From an uncultured Clostridium sp. (GTDB lineage Bacteria; Bacillota; Clostridia; Lachnospirales; Lachnospiraceae), in NCBI GenBank assembly GCA_900547035.1, contig URFM01000001.1:62001-126000 (forward strand): a stretch of DNA of 64,000 nucleotides, in the 5' to 3' direction. The position numbers and the translations under genes were made by a program. Shown one piece after another: positions 1 through 9,747 of the stretch; position 1 is the stretch's first letter, and every line of letters starts with the position of its first letter. The notes beneath the pieces were generated by a model. The model was not told the DNA's origin. It saw only the letters and a list, made by a program, of their open reading frames with translations, and made no database searches.

Positions 1-216
1 AGCGCCTGTGCTGGGGCCGATTGCGCCAATCTTAAAGGTAGCGCTGTCAGCAGCAGCCTCGCCTTCCTCAGCTGCTTCCGTATCTCCAGCCGCCTCCGCA
101 GCGGTATCCCCGCTGTCAGCCGCGCTCTCAGAGCTGCTGGAGCCGGAGCCGCCGCAGGCAGTTAAAGAGAACGCCATCACTGCCGCAAGTCCAAGACTCA
201 AATATCTCTTTTTCAT
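1..216 (-). CDS. ABC transporter substrate-binding lipoprotein, N-terminal part
   Basis: Only the first 72 codons are inside the window; the gene runs off the left edge on the minus strand. The product starts MKKRYLSLGLAAVMAFSLTA and then reaches a lipobox (SLTAC, Cys21), so it should be a membrane-anchored lipoprotein. A low-complexity Gly/Ser/Ala/Glu linker follows, and then FKIGAIGPSTGA, the first beta strand typical of periplasmic-binding-fold type I solute receptors of the LivJ/branched-chain amino acid class. The ATG is preceded by an AGGAGG ribosome site and a consensus promoter (267-295). The substrate cannot be told from this fragment. The class call is inference from one motif. Confidence 0.8.
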   Translation of the reverse strand, partial: MKKRYLSLGLAAVMAFSLTACGGSGSSSSESAADSGDTAAEAAGDTEAAEEGEAAADSATFKIGAIGPSTGA

Positions 217-266
217 AATTGTCATCCTCCTCTTTTTTACGCTTTAACTAACTAAAAGCTTTCTAT

Positions 267-295
267 ATTATAGAAATTCTCCCCTGGATTGTCAA
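267..295 (-). promoter_or_regulatory. Sigma-A promoter of the lipoprotein gene
   Basis: On the minus strand TTGACA (295-290) and TATAAT (272-267) are separated by 17 nt, a perfect consensus pair. It lies about 50 nt upstream of the lipoprotein start codon. Confidence 0.85.
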
Positions 296-422
296 CCTTT
301 TTTGCCTTATTTCGTCAAAGCGTCCCATAACGTTTAGTCATGTTATTTATAACTTTGCCGGGAACTGTTCAGGGCAACGGGAACGCGGGGGCTAAAGCAG
401 ACATTGAGCTTGCTTATAAGCC

Positions 423-1436
423 TCATCCTTCTTCCCACTCCATCGAAGGATTCTCCGTACATTTATCCCGAAGCATAAGGCCAGTTACCGCTTCCCCCGC
501 AGGCAGTCCATCGAACAGGACCTCGTTTACCTGTTCTACAATCGGCATGGAAACACCATATTTCTCCGCCAGAGCCCGGGCTGCCTTTGCACTGTAAACC
601 CCCTCTACTACCATGTGGACCTCTTTCATGGCTTCCTCCATGGAAAGCCCCTGGCCGATCAGGATTCCTGCTCTGCGGTTACGGCTGTGCATGCTGGCGC
701 AGGTAACAATCAGATCCCCGATTCCCGTTAATCCGGCAAAGGTTTCCGCCTTTCCGCCCATGGCCATTCCCAGGCGGGAGATTTCCGCAATCCCCCTGGT
801 AATCAGCGCGGCCTTTGTATTATCTCCAAATCCAAGCCCATCGGCAATTCCCGCTGCCAAAGCAATTACATTTTTCAGGGCGCCGCCCAGTTCAATGCCC
901 AAAAGGTCCGGATTGGTATACACCCGAAACACGCTGGACATGAATACGCTTTGAACCAGTTCAGCTACATGACGTTTGTGAGCTCCGGCTACGCAGGTAG
1001 TGGGAAGTCCCAGGCTTACCTCCTCCGCATGGCTCGGCCCTGAAAGAGCCGCGACCTGACAGCCGGGAAGCTCCTCCTCAATTACCTGGCTTAACGTCAT
1101 CAGGCTTCCTTCTTCGATGCCCTTAGCCACATTGACGATCACCTGCCCGGGTTTTAAAAATTCCTTCATTCTCCCCGCAGTCTGACGAACGAAGACGCTG
1201 GGAACCGACAGTACAAGAATATCCTTCTCTTCCATCGCCTTCTTCAGATCCCCTGTTACATGGATTGACTCAGGAATCCGAACTTTAGGAAGGTTGGGAT
1301 GAACTCTGGTCCGGCTTAAAGCCGTAACCTCATTTTCCAAAGCGGACCAAAGGTCCACCTGGTGCCCGTTTCCCGCAAGCAGAATCGAAAGAGCCGTTCC
1401 CCAGGTTCCGGAACCAATTACACCGATTGAAGCCAT
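423..1436 (-). CDS. gpsA: NAD(P)H-dependent glycerol-3-phosphate dehydrogenase
   Basis: The enzyme makes sn-glycerol 3-phosphate from dihydroxyacetone phosphate for phospholipid synthesis in the cytosol. The 337-residue product has the N-terminal dinucleotide-binding GSGTWGTAL loop, the central LSGPSHAEEV block, and the C-terminal catalytic helix around GALKNVIALAAGIADGLGFG with the conserved Lys. I chose the ATG at 1436 because GGAG lies 10 nt upstream; an in-frame GTG nine nt earlier sits too close to that site. It follows plsY by 18 nt, so the two enzymes that make and first acylate glycerol 3-phosphate are cotranscribed. Confidence 0.97.
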   Translation of the reverse strand: MASIGVIGSGTWGTALSILLAGNGHQVDLWSALENEVTALSRTRVHPNLPKVRIPESIHVTGDLKKAMEEKDILVLSVPSVFVRQTAGRMKEFLKPGQVIVNVAKGIEEGSLMTLSQVIEEELPGCQVAALSGPSHAEEVSLGLPTTCVAGAHKRHVAELVQSVFMSSVFRVYTNPDLLGIELGGALKNVIALAAGIADGLGFGDNTKAALITRGIAEISRLGMAMGGKAETFAGLTGIGDLIVTCASMHSRNRRAGILIGQGLSMEEAMKEVHMVVEGVYSAKAARALAEKYGVSMPIVEQVNEVLFDGLPAGEAVTGLMLRDKCTENPSMEWEEG

Positions 1437-1454
1437 ATCAACCACACTCCTTTT

Positions 1455-2087
1455 CTACTTATTTTTTCCGCCCCAAAGCTTGTTCTCCGTTCCATGAAGA
1501 AGGCGGGAAATATTAGAGCGGTGGCGCCAGAAGGCCATGGCGCAGATGATACCCGCCAGTACGTCGTATTCCAAAATACATTCCGGCGGGATTCCGTAGC
1601 TTTTGGCCATGCAGACATTCCATATAAAGAAAATCAGGGAAATTACCAGAGAACCCAGGGAAACGTAGCGGCTGACGGCCACTACCGCCACAAAAACGAA
1701 CAGGCACAAGAAACCCAGCCTCAAGTCGAGAGCGGCCAGAAGTCCGGCTGTGGCGGCAATCCCTTTTCCTCCCTTAAATTTCAGATAGCAGGGGAAGTTG
1801 TGTCCCAGGATTACCCCAAGTCCCGTATACAGCATAAACAGGTAACCGGAATTCATGTGTTCCCGGAAAATATACCGGACAGTCAGACAGGGAATCAGCG
1901 TCTTTAAAAAATCTCCCGCGAACACCACCAGTCCTGCCTTCTTTCCCAGCACCCTGAGGGCGTTGGTCGTACCGGAGTTTCCGCTTCCGTACTGACGGAT
2001 ATCGATTCCGTTCATTCTTCCGTACAGATACCCGGTCTGAAACAGTCCGAACACATAACCCACAGCCAGACAAATCAATCGCTCCAT
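1455..2087 (-). CDS. plsY: Glycerol-3-phosphate acyltransferase PlsY
   Basis: This integral membrane enzyme transfers acyl groups from acyl-phosphate to glycerol 3-phosphate, the first step of phosphatidate synthesis. The 210 residues form several hydrophobic helices with the family motifs YGSGNSGTTNALR (near residues 33-45) and the GHNFPCYLKFKGGKGIA block (near 95-111). Both are PlsY signatures. The ATG has GGAGG eight nt upstream. It sits between der and gpsA, a gene order common in Lachnospiraceae. Confidence 0.97.
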   Translation of the reverse strand: MERLICLAVGYVFGLFQTGYLYGRMNGIDIRQYGSGNSGTTNALRVLGKKAGLVVFAGDFLKTLIPCLTVRYIFREHMNSGYLFMLYTGLGVILGHNFPCYLKFKGGKGIAATAGLLAALDLRLGFLCLFVFVAVVAVSRYVSLGSLVISLIFFIWNVCMAKSYGIPPECILEYDVLAGIICAMAFWRHRSNISRLLHGTENKLWGGKNK

Positions 2088-2111
2088 TATTATTTCCTCC
2101 AGTTTCCTCTC

Positions 2112-3446
2112 CTACTGTCCTATATCCTTCTCCGAGCGCTCCCGGATGATAAACTTCAGGGGCGTTCCCTTGAAGCCAAAAGCGCTGCGAATCTGGTTTT
2201 CCAGATACCGGGTATAGGAGAAATGCATCAGTTCCTTATCGTTGACAAAGGCCACAAAGGTAGGCGGCTTCACCGCTACCTGGGTCATATAGTAAATCTT
2301 CAGACGCTTTCCTTTATCCGATGGAGGCTGCTGCATGGCTACTGCCTCTGTGAGGATTTCGTTTAAAACGCCGGTGGACACCCGCAGATTCTGATTCTGA
2401 CGGACGGTGTCGATAAGCTCGAACAACTTTCCCAGCCTCTGCCCCGTAGCCGCGGAAATAAAGAGATACTCCGCGTAGGGCATAAAGGAGAGAACCTCCT
2501 TCAGCTTATTGGTATACTCATAGATGGTCTTGTCATTTTTCGTGACGGCGTCCCACTTGTTGACAGCCACGATTACGCCCTTGCCCCTGTCATGAGCAAT
2601 GCCCGCAATTTTGGCGTCCTGCTCGGTAACGCCCTCCACCGCGTCGATGACTACCACCACAATGTCCGCCCGCTCCACCGCGGACACGGTGCGGATGATG
2701 CTATAGCGCTCCAAGTCCTCCTTGATTTTATTTTTCCTCCGGAGGCCTGCGGTATCGATAAACACATAGGGTTGTCCGCCATGGATGATTTCCGTATCCA
2801 CCGCATCCCGGGTGGTGCCCGCGATGTCGGATACGATGACCCGGTTTTCCCCTAACAACTTATTTATAATAGAAGATTTTCCTACATTGGGCTTTCCCAC
2901 CAGAGCGACTCTGGGGCGGTCGTCTTCCTCCTCCTCAAGACCGGAGGTATCAAAATGTTTTACGATCTCATCCAAGAGGTCGCCTAAACCCAGGCGAGAT
3001 GCAGCCGATACCGGAATAGGATCTCCAATTCCCAGGTTATAAAACTCATAAATATCGTTTCCGTATTTTTCAAAACTGTCTACTTTATTAACCGCCAGCA
3101 CCACCGGCTTACGGGCCTTGCGCAGCATGTCCGCCACCTTGGAATCTGCATCTACCAATCCCTGACGCACATCCACAATAAAGACAATTACATCCGCTGT
3201 GTCAATAGCGATCTGAGCCTGCTCCCGCATCTGGGAAAGAATGATGTCGCTGCTCTCCGGCTCGATTCCTCCGGTGTCAATCAGGGTAAAATTCATATTC
3301 AGCCAGGTACAGTCGGCATAAATCCGATCCCTGGTTACACCGGGCGTATCCTTCACGATGGAAATGGTATCCCCGGCCAGCACATTAAATAAAGTAGACT
3401 TGCCCACATTTGGACGTCCCACAATGGCTACTACTGGTTTGCTCAT
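2112..3446 (-). CDS. der: Ribosome biogenesis GTPase Der (EngA)
   Basis: Der is a cytosolic GTPase needed for 50S subunit maturation. The 444-residue protein shows the diagnostic tandem G domains: GRPNVGKS (residues 10-17) with DTGG and NKVD, then GKPNVGKSS near 184 with DTAG and NKWD, followed by the C-terminal KH-like domain. The length is normal. Its ATGA start overlaps the stop of the upstream DUF512 gene by 4 nt, so translation is probably coupled. The start has GGAGG about seven nt upstream. Confidence 0.98.
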   Translation of the reverse strand: MSKPVVAIVGRPNVGKSTLFNVLAGDTISIVKDTPGVTRDRIYADCTWLNMNFTLIDTGGIEPESSDIILSQMREQAQIAIDTADVIVFIVDVRQGLVDADSKVADMLRKARKPVVLAVNKVDSFEKYGNDIYEFYNLGIGDPIPVSAASRLGLGDLLDEIVKHFDTSGLEEEEDDRPRVALVGKPNVGKSSIINKLLGENRVIVSDIAGTTRDAVDTEIIHGGQPYVFIDTAGLRRKNKIKEDLERYSIIRTVSAVERADIVVVVIDAVEGVTEQDAKIAGIAHDRGKGVIVAVNKWDAVTKNDKTIYEYTNKLKEVLSFMPYAEYLFISAATGQRLGKLFELIDTVRQNQNLRVSTGVLNEILTEAVAMQQPPSDKGKRLKIYYMTQVAVKPPTFVAFVNDKELMHFSYTRYLENQIRSAFGFKGTPLKFIIRERSEKDIGQ

Positions 3447-4855
3447 ATCTTACCTCCTTCTGAATCCAGCTCATATCCTTCATAGCCGTAGGCCGCGCCG
3501 GGAAAGCTTCTTCCCTCCTCCTCGGCCCGGGGCTCCCGTTCCGGATGAAGTATGGCCGAAACCAGGTCGCGCCCGCTCGATTGTACTATACGAATCCGGA
3601 CTTGTAAAGCCTTTTCTGCCTGTCGTACTGTCACGTCATCCAAAAAAACCTGCTCTCCCGCCCGGAACATATTTACCGGAAGAAGCAGCCAATCTCCCAG
3701 CGCTCTGCCCTCTAGTTGGCGGATTAAATCTCCTCCGGTAATCAGACCGGAGACGGTAATCATTTCTCCGAAAAAATCATTCTGAATGGGATAAATGTGA
3801 ACCCGGCGGCTGGGATATCGTTCTAAAACCGGCTTTAAATACTCCTGAATATATGGAAACGCCAGGCGGCCGGTGGCAATGGAAATCTCTCCCGGACTCT
3901 CCTCTTCTTCCTCCTTCAGAGCCTCCCGGATTTCTGTTTCCAGAAGCCGCAGCATACCTACCCCATTTTCCAGTTGGATATATCCATCATAACGGTCCTC
4001 CTCCGGCATCGGCAGCCCTGCCAGATGATAGAATTCATCGCTGGCATGAACAAAGTGACTGCCGGTTTCAGCGAAGATCTCCCGCTGCCAGCGCTCCACC
4101 CTGCGGATCACATCCAGGGCGTCTTCCTTTGTCACCGGTTCCAGCGAATACAGGCCCTCACGAAAACGGGACAAGCCCACCGGCACTACGGATACGCTCT
4201 CCATATAAGGCAAGTAGGACTTTAAATCACCAATGGTCCGGTCCAGTTCTTCCCGGTCATTAATCCCCTTGCACAGCACAATCTGCGCATTCATAGGGGT
4301 TCCCGCCTGAAAGAGCCGGTCCATCAGTTTTAAGGACCGGCCGGCGAAACGGTTTCCCAGCATTTTGCAGCGAAGCTCCGGGTTGGTGGTGTGAACAGAA
4401 ATATTGATGGGCGCAAGCTTAAAACGAATGATCCGGTCGATATCCTTCTCCTTCATATTCGTCAGGGTCACATAATTCCCCTGAAGGAAGGAGAGTCTGG
4501 AGTCATCATCCTTAAAATATAGGGTATCCCGCATGCCGGGGGGCATCTGGTCGATAAAGCAAAAAATACATTTATTGCAGCAGGAACGATAGTCGCTCAT
4601 CAGACCGTTCTCAAAGGTCAGGCCCAAATCCTCGTAATCGTTCTCTATCTCCAGTTCCCACTCCTCCCCGTTGGCCTTCCGGACCAGCATGGTCAGAGAA
4701 GGGCTGTCCACATAGTATTCATAGTCGAATATATCTTCTACCGGATTCCCGTTAATCTCTAAAAGCAAATCGCCCGGCTCCAGTTCCAGCTCCTCGCCGA
4801 TCGAGCCCGGCTCTACCTTCAGAATAAGATGGCCGGTCTGTTTTCTTTTCTTCAT
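3443..4855 (-). CDS. DUF512 radical-SAM-like iron-sulfur protein with PDZ domain
   Basis: The 470-residue product begins [20 protein letters not shown], a short PDZ-like domain (about residues 8-80). A cysteine cluster CCNKCIFC follows, spaced C-x3-C-x2-C as in radical SAM enzymes, and then the DUF512 C-terminal domain. The substrate is unknown. The gene lies immediately upstream of der and overlaps it by 4 nt, the usual order in Clostridia. I placed the start at 4855, where AAGGA lies nine nt upstream; the open frame extends 42 codons further but that part is not protein-like. The family call is firm; the function is not established. Confidence 0.9.
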   Translation of the reverse strand: MKKRKQTGHLILKVEPGSIGEELELEPGDLLLEINGNPVEDIFDYEYYVDSPSLTMLVRKANGEEWELEIENDYEDLGLTFENGLMSDYRSCCNKCIFCFIDQMPPGMRDTLYFKDDDSRLSFLQGNYVTLTNMKEKDIDRIIRFKLAPINISVHTTNPELRCKMLGNRFAGRSLKLMDRLFQAGTPMNAQIVLCKGINDREELDRTIGDLKSYLPYMESVSVVPVGLSRFREGLYSLEPVTKEDALDVIRRVERWQREIFAETGSHFVHASDEFYHLAGLPMPEEDRYDGYIQLENGVGMLRLLETEIREALKEEEEESPGEISIATGRLAFPYIQEYLKPVLERYPSRRVHIYPIQNDFFGEMITVSGLITGGDLIRQLEGRALGDWLLLPVNMFRAGEQVFLDDVTVRQAEKALQVRIRIVQSSGRDLVSAILHPEREPRAEEEGRSFPGAAYGYEGYELDSEGGKI

Positions 4856-4942
4856 AGGTATATTTTCCTTTACTTTCACTTCTACTTCTTTTCTATCATA
4901 CCAATAAGCCGGCAATTTGTAAATGGGGGCTTTTGGGCGCGT

Positions 4943-4974
4943 AAAAAACCAGCACCCAAAGATTCGGGTGCTGG
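4943..4974 (-). terminator. Rho-independent terminator of hppA
   Basis: A perfect 9-bp stem (CCAGCACCC/GGGTGCTGG) with an 8-nt loop is followed on the minus strand by six T residues (4948-4943). It lies 25 nt past the hppA stop. Confidence 0.92.
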
Positions 4975-4999
4975 AAAACAATTTCGTATGTTTGAACTC

Positions 5000-7087
5000 T
5001 CATCCCAAAATGGAAAATGCGGCGAAAATGGAAGACATCAGGGAAGCCACCAGAGACACCACCGTAATCTGGGTATTGATAGAAGGACCTGCCGTGTCTT
5101 TAAAAGGATCTCCTACCGTATCGCCGGTAACTGCGGCCTTATGAGCCTCAGAGCCCTTTCCCCCTTCGTGTCCGGCCTCAATATATTTTTTAGCATTGTC
5201 CCAAAGCCCGCCTGCATTGGACATAAACAGCGCCAGCAGCAGACCGCTTACAATATTCCCAAGCAGGAATCCGCCGATTGCCAGCGGTCCGCCGATCAGT
5301 CCTACAATCACCGTGGCCGCAATGGCCATAGCTCCTGCGGGAATCAGTTCTTTTAACGCTCCCTCCGTCGCGATATTGATGCATGTGTCGTAATCCGCCT
5401 TCACTCCCGGTTTTCCTTCTCTCAATCCCTTGATTTCCCGGAACTGACGATGGATTTCCGCTACCATCCTCTGGGCGTTTTTATCCACTCCCAGCATAAG
5501 CATAGCAGAAAACACCGCGGGAATAGACGCGCCAATCAGAACGCCAAAGAATACTGCGGGATCCATAATATCAAATCCGGTGATCAGATCCTTGCCCATA
5601 GCCGCCAGGGATTCGTTAACTTCTGACATATACGCGCCCAGCAGGGAAATTACCGTCAGGCCGGCGGCGCCGATGGCAAATCCTTTGGTAACCGCCTTTA
5701 CCGTATTGCCGGCGCTGTCCAGCTCGTCGGCAATGCGGATCGTTTCCTCTCCCAGTCCTCCCATCTCTGCCAGACCTCTGGCATTATCTACGATGGGGCC
5801 GTAAGCATCGTTGCTGATGATCATTCCCACAATAGAAAGCATACCTACCGCCGCCATGGCGATTCCAAAAAGAGCGTATCCGTCCCCCAGAGGTTCACAG
5901 AGCGTATAAGCCACCAGGGCGGAGATCGCGATTCCCACCATAGCCGGCAGAGATGAAATAAATCCATAGGAGATGCCGGACAGAACCGTAAACGCGGAAC
6001 CGGACTGAGAAGCGTGGGCCACCTTTTGGACAATCGGCTTGCTGTCATCGGTAAAATAATCGGTAGTGATTCCGATAATGACGCCTACAATCAGTCCTAC
6101 AGCTGAAGCACCCCATATTCTCCACTGGAATCCCTCCAGAAAATAAGTGGCGGCCGCAGTCAGAACCATGAACAAAGCCGTAGTAGTGTAGGTAGAGGAA
6201 TTCAGCGCTCTGGTGGGATTTCCGTCCTTTCCCACTCTTGCGCACGCAATACCGATAATAGAGGCCAGAAGGCCCAATGCCGCATAGCAGAATACCATAG
6301 CGGAATTTACTCCCGTACCCCCATCCAATGCCTGAGCCATCACCAGCGCGGAGGCCATAGCGGCTACATTGGAATCAAACAGGTCCGCGCCCATACCGGC
6401 TACGTCACCCACATTGTCCCCCACATTATCTGCAATAACCGCAGGATTTCTGGGATCATCCTCCGGGATCCCAAGCTCCACCTTTCCGGTCAGATCTGCG
6501 GACACATCCGCAGTCTTGGTGAAGATTCCTCCTCCCGCCTTAGCAAAAAGCGCCAGGGAACTGGCTCCAAAGGAGAATCCCAGGAGAATCGTCGCGTCCG
6601 CTGTAATCATAAGGACAGCCATTACCCCCAGAAGGCTGAACCCTACAACTGCCAAACCCATTACCGAACCGCCTCGGAAGCCGATCAGAAAAGCCGGTTT
6701 TAACCCCTTCCCGGCTCCTTCCGCCGCCCTGGAATTAGCGGAGGTGGCCACCAAAATTCCAATCTTTCCGGCCAGGGCCGACAAAATCGTCCCCGCCAGA
6801 TACGCCGCAACCATGGCGATATGGTCCGGCACATTCCCCTCCCATATAGGAGATGGAAGCAGTACAAAAATCACAACTGCCGCAACCCCCGCGAACCGGG
6901 CAAGAATCCCATACTCTCTGCGCATAAAGGTATTGGCTCCTGCCTGGATCAGCTGTGATACCTCGATGATCTTTTCATTTTCTGTCTTCTGTCCTTTCAC
7001 CCACAGATGAAGATAGACCGCAAAGGCAAAGGCAATTACCACTGCCAAAAACGACAGACCGTAAACCAGATTCATCAGCGATTCCAT
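5000..7087 (-). CDS. hppA: Membrane-bound proton-translocating pyrophosphatase
   Basis: This integral membrane enzyme couples hydrolysis of pyrophosphate to ion pumping. The 695 residues form about 16 hydrophobic segments with the substrate-binding motifs DVSADLTGKVELGIPEDD (194-211) and DNVGDNVGDVAGMGADLFDS (220-239), and a C-terminal TGDTVGDPFKDTAGPS block. In the GNTVKAVTKG segment Lys464 occupies the position known to distinguish K+-independent (Lys) from K+-dependent (Ala) enzymes, so I infer a K+-independent type, probably H+-pumping. The start ATG has AAAGGAG five nt upstream. The gene has its own promoter (7227-7255) and terminator (4943-4974), so it is a single-gene unit. Confidence 0.96.
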   Translation of the reverse strand: MESLMNLVYGLSFLAVVIAFAFAVYLHLWVKGQKTENEKIIEVSQLIQAGANTFMRREYGILARFAGVAAVVIFVLLPSPIWEGNVPDHIAMVAAYLAGTILSALAGKIGILVATSANSRAAEGAGKGLKPAFLIGFRGGSVMGLAVVGFSLLGVMAVLMITADATILLGFSFGASSLALFAKAGGGIFTKTADVSADLTGKVELGIPEDDPRNPAVIADNVGDNVGDVAGMGADLFDSNVAAMASALVMAQALDGGTGVNSAMVFCYAALGLLASIIGIACARVGKDGNPTRALNSSTYTTTALFMVLTAAATYFLEGFQWRIWGASAVGLIVGVIIGITTDYFTDDSKPIVQKVAHASQSGSAFTVLSGISYGFISSLPAMVGIAISALVAYTLCEPLGDGYALFGIAMAAVGMLSIVGMIISNDAYGPIVDNARGLAEMGGLGEETIRIADELDSAGNTVKAVTKGFAIGAAGLTVISLLGAYMSEVNESLAAMGKDLITGFDIMDPAVFFGVLIGASIPAVFSAMLMLGVDKNAQRMVAEIHRQFREIKGLREGKPGVKADYDTCINIATEGALKELIPAGAMAIAATVIVGLIGGPLAIGGFLLGNIVSGLLLALFMSNAGGLWDNAKKYIEAGHEGGKGSEAHKAAVTGDTVGDPFKDTAGPSINTQITVVSLVASLMSSIFAAFSILG

Positions 7088-7226
7088 AAAAGCTCCTTTC
7101 TTATCTCAAACGATAAAACCTTCCCCCTTTTGTTACAAAAAACGCCTGCCAGCAGCTGCCATGATTCAGAAAATATTTTGTAAAAAACGTCCAAAATACG
7201 CCTCTGAAAAAATCGATTTGCTTCTA

Positions 7227-7255
7227 ATTTTATTACACTTTATTTGAAAAGTCAA
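7227..7255 (-). promoter_or_regulatory. Promoter of hppA
   Basis: On the minus strand TTGACT (7255-7250) and TAAAAT (7232-7227) are separated by 17 nt. The hppA 5' leader would be about 135 nt long. The 433-nt gap between hppA and prs holds this promoter and the opposing prs promoter. Confidence 0.75.
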
Positions 7256-7414
7256 TGGATTGTTGGGATATTTGCATATTATTTTAAAATATTTTCCTTA
7301 TGCTTCAGACAGCTTGTTCATCTAAAGGCCGCAGATGGTTTTCTGTTTTTCCGGATGGTTTTCTTTTCCTCCCCTGCCGGAGACTGTATTTTTTTACAAA
7401 ATATTCACAGATAC

Positions 7415-7444
7415 TTGACTATGTTCATCGCCCAATGGTATAAA
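7415..7444 (+). promoter_or_regulatory. Promoter of prs
   Basis: On the plus strand TTGACT (7415-7420) and TATAAA (7439-7444) are separated by 18 nt. Transcription would begin near 7451 and give a leader of about 70 nt that carries the inverted repeat at 7467-7496. Confidence 0.7.
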
Positions 7445-7466
7445 GGAGATGTCCCATTTAACATTC

Positions 7467-7496
7467 GTAACTGTTGTGAACATTCTGAACAGTTAC
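7467..7496 (+). repeat. Inverted repeat in the prs leader
   Basis: GTAACTGTT (7467-7475) is a perfect inverted match of AACAGTTAC (7488-7496) across a 12-nt spacer. It lies between the inferred transcription start and the prs ribosome site. It could form an RNA hairpin or be an operator. Its arm resembles intergenic repeats elsewhere in the window. No function is established. Confidence 0.7.
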
Positions 7497-7520
7497 TAAA
7501 ATTCAAAGGAGCATGCTTAC

Positions 7521-8729
7521 ATGGCAAATGATTATGTTTTTAAAGATTCTCTTCCGGTAGCGCCCTTAAAGATCGCCGCTCTGGAAAGCTGCAAGGATCT
7601 GGCGGCCCGCGTCAACGATCACATTGTTCAGTTCCGGAGAAACGATATCGAAGAATTGAAGCGCAGACAGGAAGACCTTCACTACCGCGGCTACGACGTG
7701 GATTCCTATCTTCTGAATTTCAAATGCCCCAGGTTTGGCACCGGTGAGGCTAAAGCAGTAATTAACGAGTCGGTTCGAGGAACCGATGTGTTCGCAATGG
7801 TAGATGTGACCAATTACAGCATCCCATACACGGTATTCGGCCATACCAACCATATGTCCCCCGATGACCATTATCAGGATTTAAAGCGCATCATCGGTGC
7901 CTGCGGGTCTACCGCCCACCGGGTCAATGTGATCATGCCCTTCCTATATGAAAGCCGCCAGCACAAGCGCAGCAAGCGGGAATCCCTGGACTGCGCGATG
8001 GCCCTGGAAGAGCTGGCTGCAATGGGCGTCAGCAATATTATCACATTTGACGCTCACGACCCCAGAGTCCAGAACGCCATTCCCCTGATCGGCTTTGACA
8101 ATTTCATGCCTACCTATCAGTTTGTAAAGGCGCTGTTTTCCCATGACCACAACATTTCTCTGGACAAGGATCATCTGATGATCATCAGCCCTGACGAGGG
8201 GGCCATGAACCGCGCCGTCTATCTGGCCAACAATCTGGGTGTGGACATGGGTATGTTCTATAAACGCAGAGACTACTCCACGGTTGTAAACGGACGCAAT
8301 CCCATTGTGGCCCACGAATTTTTGGGAACCTCCGTAGAGGGGAAGACGGTTCTCATCATTGACGACATGATTTCCTCCGGCGAGAGCATGCTGGATACCG
8401 CCAAGGAGTTAAAGGAGCGCAAGGCCGCAAAGGTCATTGTCTGCTGCACTTTCGGTCTTTTTACCAGCGGCCTGGAGAAGTTTGACGAATTTTACTTAAA
8501 GGGCTATCTGGACTATGTAATCACCACCAACTTAAATTACCGCCCTCAGGAGCTGTTGGAACGTCCCTGGTATCTGGAAGCGGATATGAGCAAATATCTG
8601 GCTGCCATCATCAATGCCTTAAACCATGACCGTTCCATCAGTGCAAGCCTCAATCCCACGGAGAAGATTCAGAATCTGGTGCAGCGTTATCAGTCCGGAG
8701 GATATGAGTATTTCCAGAAGCTCTTCTGA
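7521..8729 (+). CDS. prs: Ribose-phosphate pyrophosphokinase (PRPP synthetase), long form
   Basis: The cytosolic enzyme makes PRPP from ribose 5-phosphate and ATP for purine, pyrimidine, His and Trp synthesis. The 402-residue product has the C-terminal PRPP-binding loop VLIIDDMISSGESMLDTA (near residues 275-292) and an FDAHDPRVQNA catalytic region. It is longer than the roughly 315-residue classical enzyme; I believe this longer form is common in Lachnospiraceae. The ATG follows AAAGGAG by eight nt. It is transcribed alone on the plus strand, with its own promoter and terminator, and supplies PRPP to the purine genes at 52-61 kb. Confidence 0.93.
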   Translation: MANDYVFKDSLPVAPLKIAALESCKDLAARVNDHIVQFRRNDIEELKRRQEDLHYRGYDVDSYLLNFKCPRFGTGEAKAVINESVRGTDVFAMVDVTNYSIPYTVFGHTNHMSPDDHYQDLKRIIGACGSTAHRVNVIMPFLYESRQHKRSKRESLDCAMALEELAAMGVSNIITFDAHDPRVQNAIPLIGFDNFMPTYQFVKALFSHDHNISLDKDHLMIISPDEGAMNRAVYLANNLGVDMGMFYKRRDYSTVVNGRNPIVAHEFLGTSVEGKTVLIIDDMISSGESMLDTAKELKERKAAKVIVCCTFGLFTSGLEKFDEFYLKGYLDYVITTNLNYRPQELLERPWYLEADMSKYLAAIINALNHDRSISASLNPTEKIQNLVQRYQSGGYEYFQKLF

Positions 8730-8752
8730 TTTTTCTATAGGATATAATTAAG

Positions 8753-8794
8753 AAACCGGACTCCGCACCATTATGTGTGAAATCCGGTTTTTAT
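8753..8794 (+). terminator. Rho-independent terminator of prs
   Basis: AAACCGGA (8753-8760) pairs with TCCGGTTT (8783-8790) and is followed by a short T-run, 24 nt past the prs stop. Confidence 0.8.
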
Positions 8795-8864
8795 CGTTCG
8801 GGCCTTCTTTGGCATTTTTATCAGACAAAGCTCTCCCCGATGGATGACCCCCAAAGGGCTTTTT

Positions 8865-9722
8865 TCATTCCTTCATGCAAAGAAACGCCCCCATATTTCC
8901 TCTTCTCCCGCCCATCGCCCGATGGGAAAAGAAAACCTGTGGGTTGCATTTGGTACAAAGATTTGTGGCATGAATTTTTGATTCCAGCAGTCCTGCCCGC
9001 CTTAGCACCAAACGGTTTGCCAGCCACAAATCCACATGGTATTTTCCTGACGCCCCATAGAAAGGACATAACCGCTCATGGTATTCGGCGGGGAAGGCCA
9101 TTTTAAATTCCTCCGCCACCTCCGGACCCACCTCAAAACAATCCGCGCAGATACTTGGGCCGATACAGCCGATTAAATCCTCAGGTTCGCTTCCGAAAGC
9201 TTCCGCCATTTTCCTGACCGTCTTTTCCCCGATTCCCTGAACCGTGCCTCTCCATCCGGAATGGCACAATCCAATAGCCCGCTTTACCGGGTCCACCAAA
9301 TAGACCGGAACACAGTCCGCATAAAGCGTTACCAGAGTAATGCCGGGTACATTCGTGATCAGGCCGTCCACATCCCGATAATCTCTGGGACGAACTACCC
9401 CCTTGCCCTCGTCCTCCTCTGTCGCCAGGCGAACCCGGTCTGTATGGGTCTGCCAGGAAACCACCATCCGATCTCTTTCTACACCCAGAGCCTCAGCCAT
9501 ACGGCTGAAATTTTCCAAAACCGCTTCCGGTTCGTCCCCTCTCCCCACAGAAAAATTCATGGAAGAAAAGTCCTTGCAGCTTACCCCGCCCCACCGGCTG
9601 GAGAAACCATGTGCTACCCAGGGTATTTCCTCCAATGCAGGAAATACAAAATATGGAACCCCGGCCCGTTCTTTCAGCTGAGGAATCTTTCCGCCTTCTT
9701 TATAGTGCGGCTGAATTTTCAT
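8865..9722 (-). CDS. pgeF: Peptidoglycan editing factor / multicopper-like purine nucleosidase (DUF152)
   Basis: The 285-residue product belongs to the YfiH/PgeF (laccase-domain, DUF152) family. Visible signatures are HGFSSRWGGVS, the QTHTDRV metal-site motif, DCVPVYLVDP, CHSGWRGT and the C-terminal CTKCNPQVFFSHR. Family members have been described as zinc-dependent purine nucleoside-processing enzymes and, in E. coli, as a factor that removes mis-incorporated peptidoglycan precursors; which role applies here is unknown. The ATG follows GGAGG. It is 25 nt downstream of yraN on the same strand and probably the last gene of that unit. Confidence 0.9.
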   Translation of the reverse strand: MKIQPHYKEGGKIPQLKERAGVPYFVFPALEEIPWVAHGFSSRWGGVSCKDFSSMNFSVGRGDEPEAVLENFSRMAEALGVERDRMVVSWQTHTDRVRLATEEDEGKGVVRPRDYRDVDGLITNVPGITLVTLYADCVPVYLVDPVKRAIGLCHSGWRGTVQGIGEKTVRKMAEAFGSEPEDLIGCIGPSICADCFEVGPEVAEEFKMAFPAEYHERLCPFYGASGKYHVDLWLANRLVLRRAGLLESKIHATNLCTKCNPQVFFSHRAMGGRRGNMGAFLCMKE

Positions 9723-9747
9723 TTCCGTCCTCCTTTCAGGAAGCCTT

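Noticed and set aside
7244..7531. A 95-codon plus-strand frame before prs
   Set aside because: It covers both divergent promoters and the prs ribosome site, has no good start and no domain.
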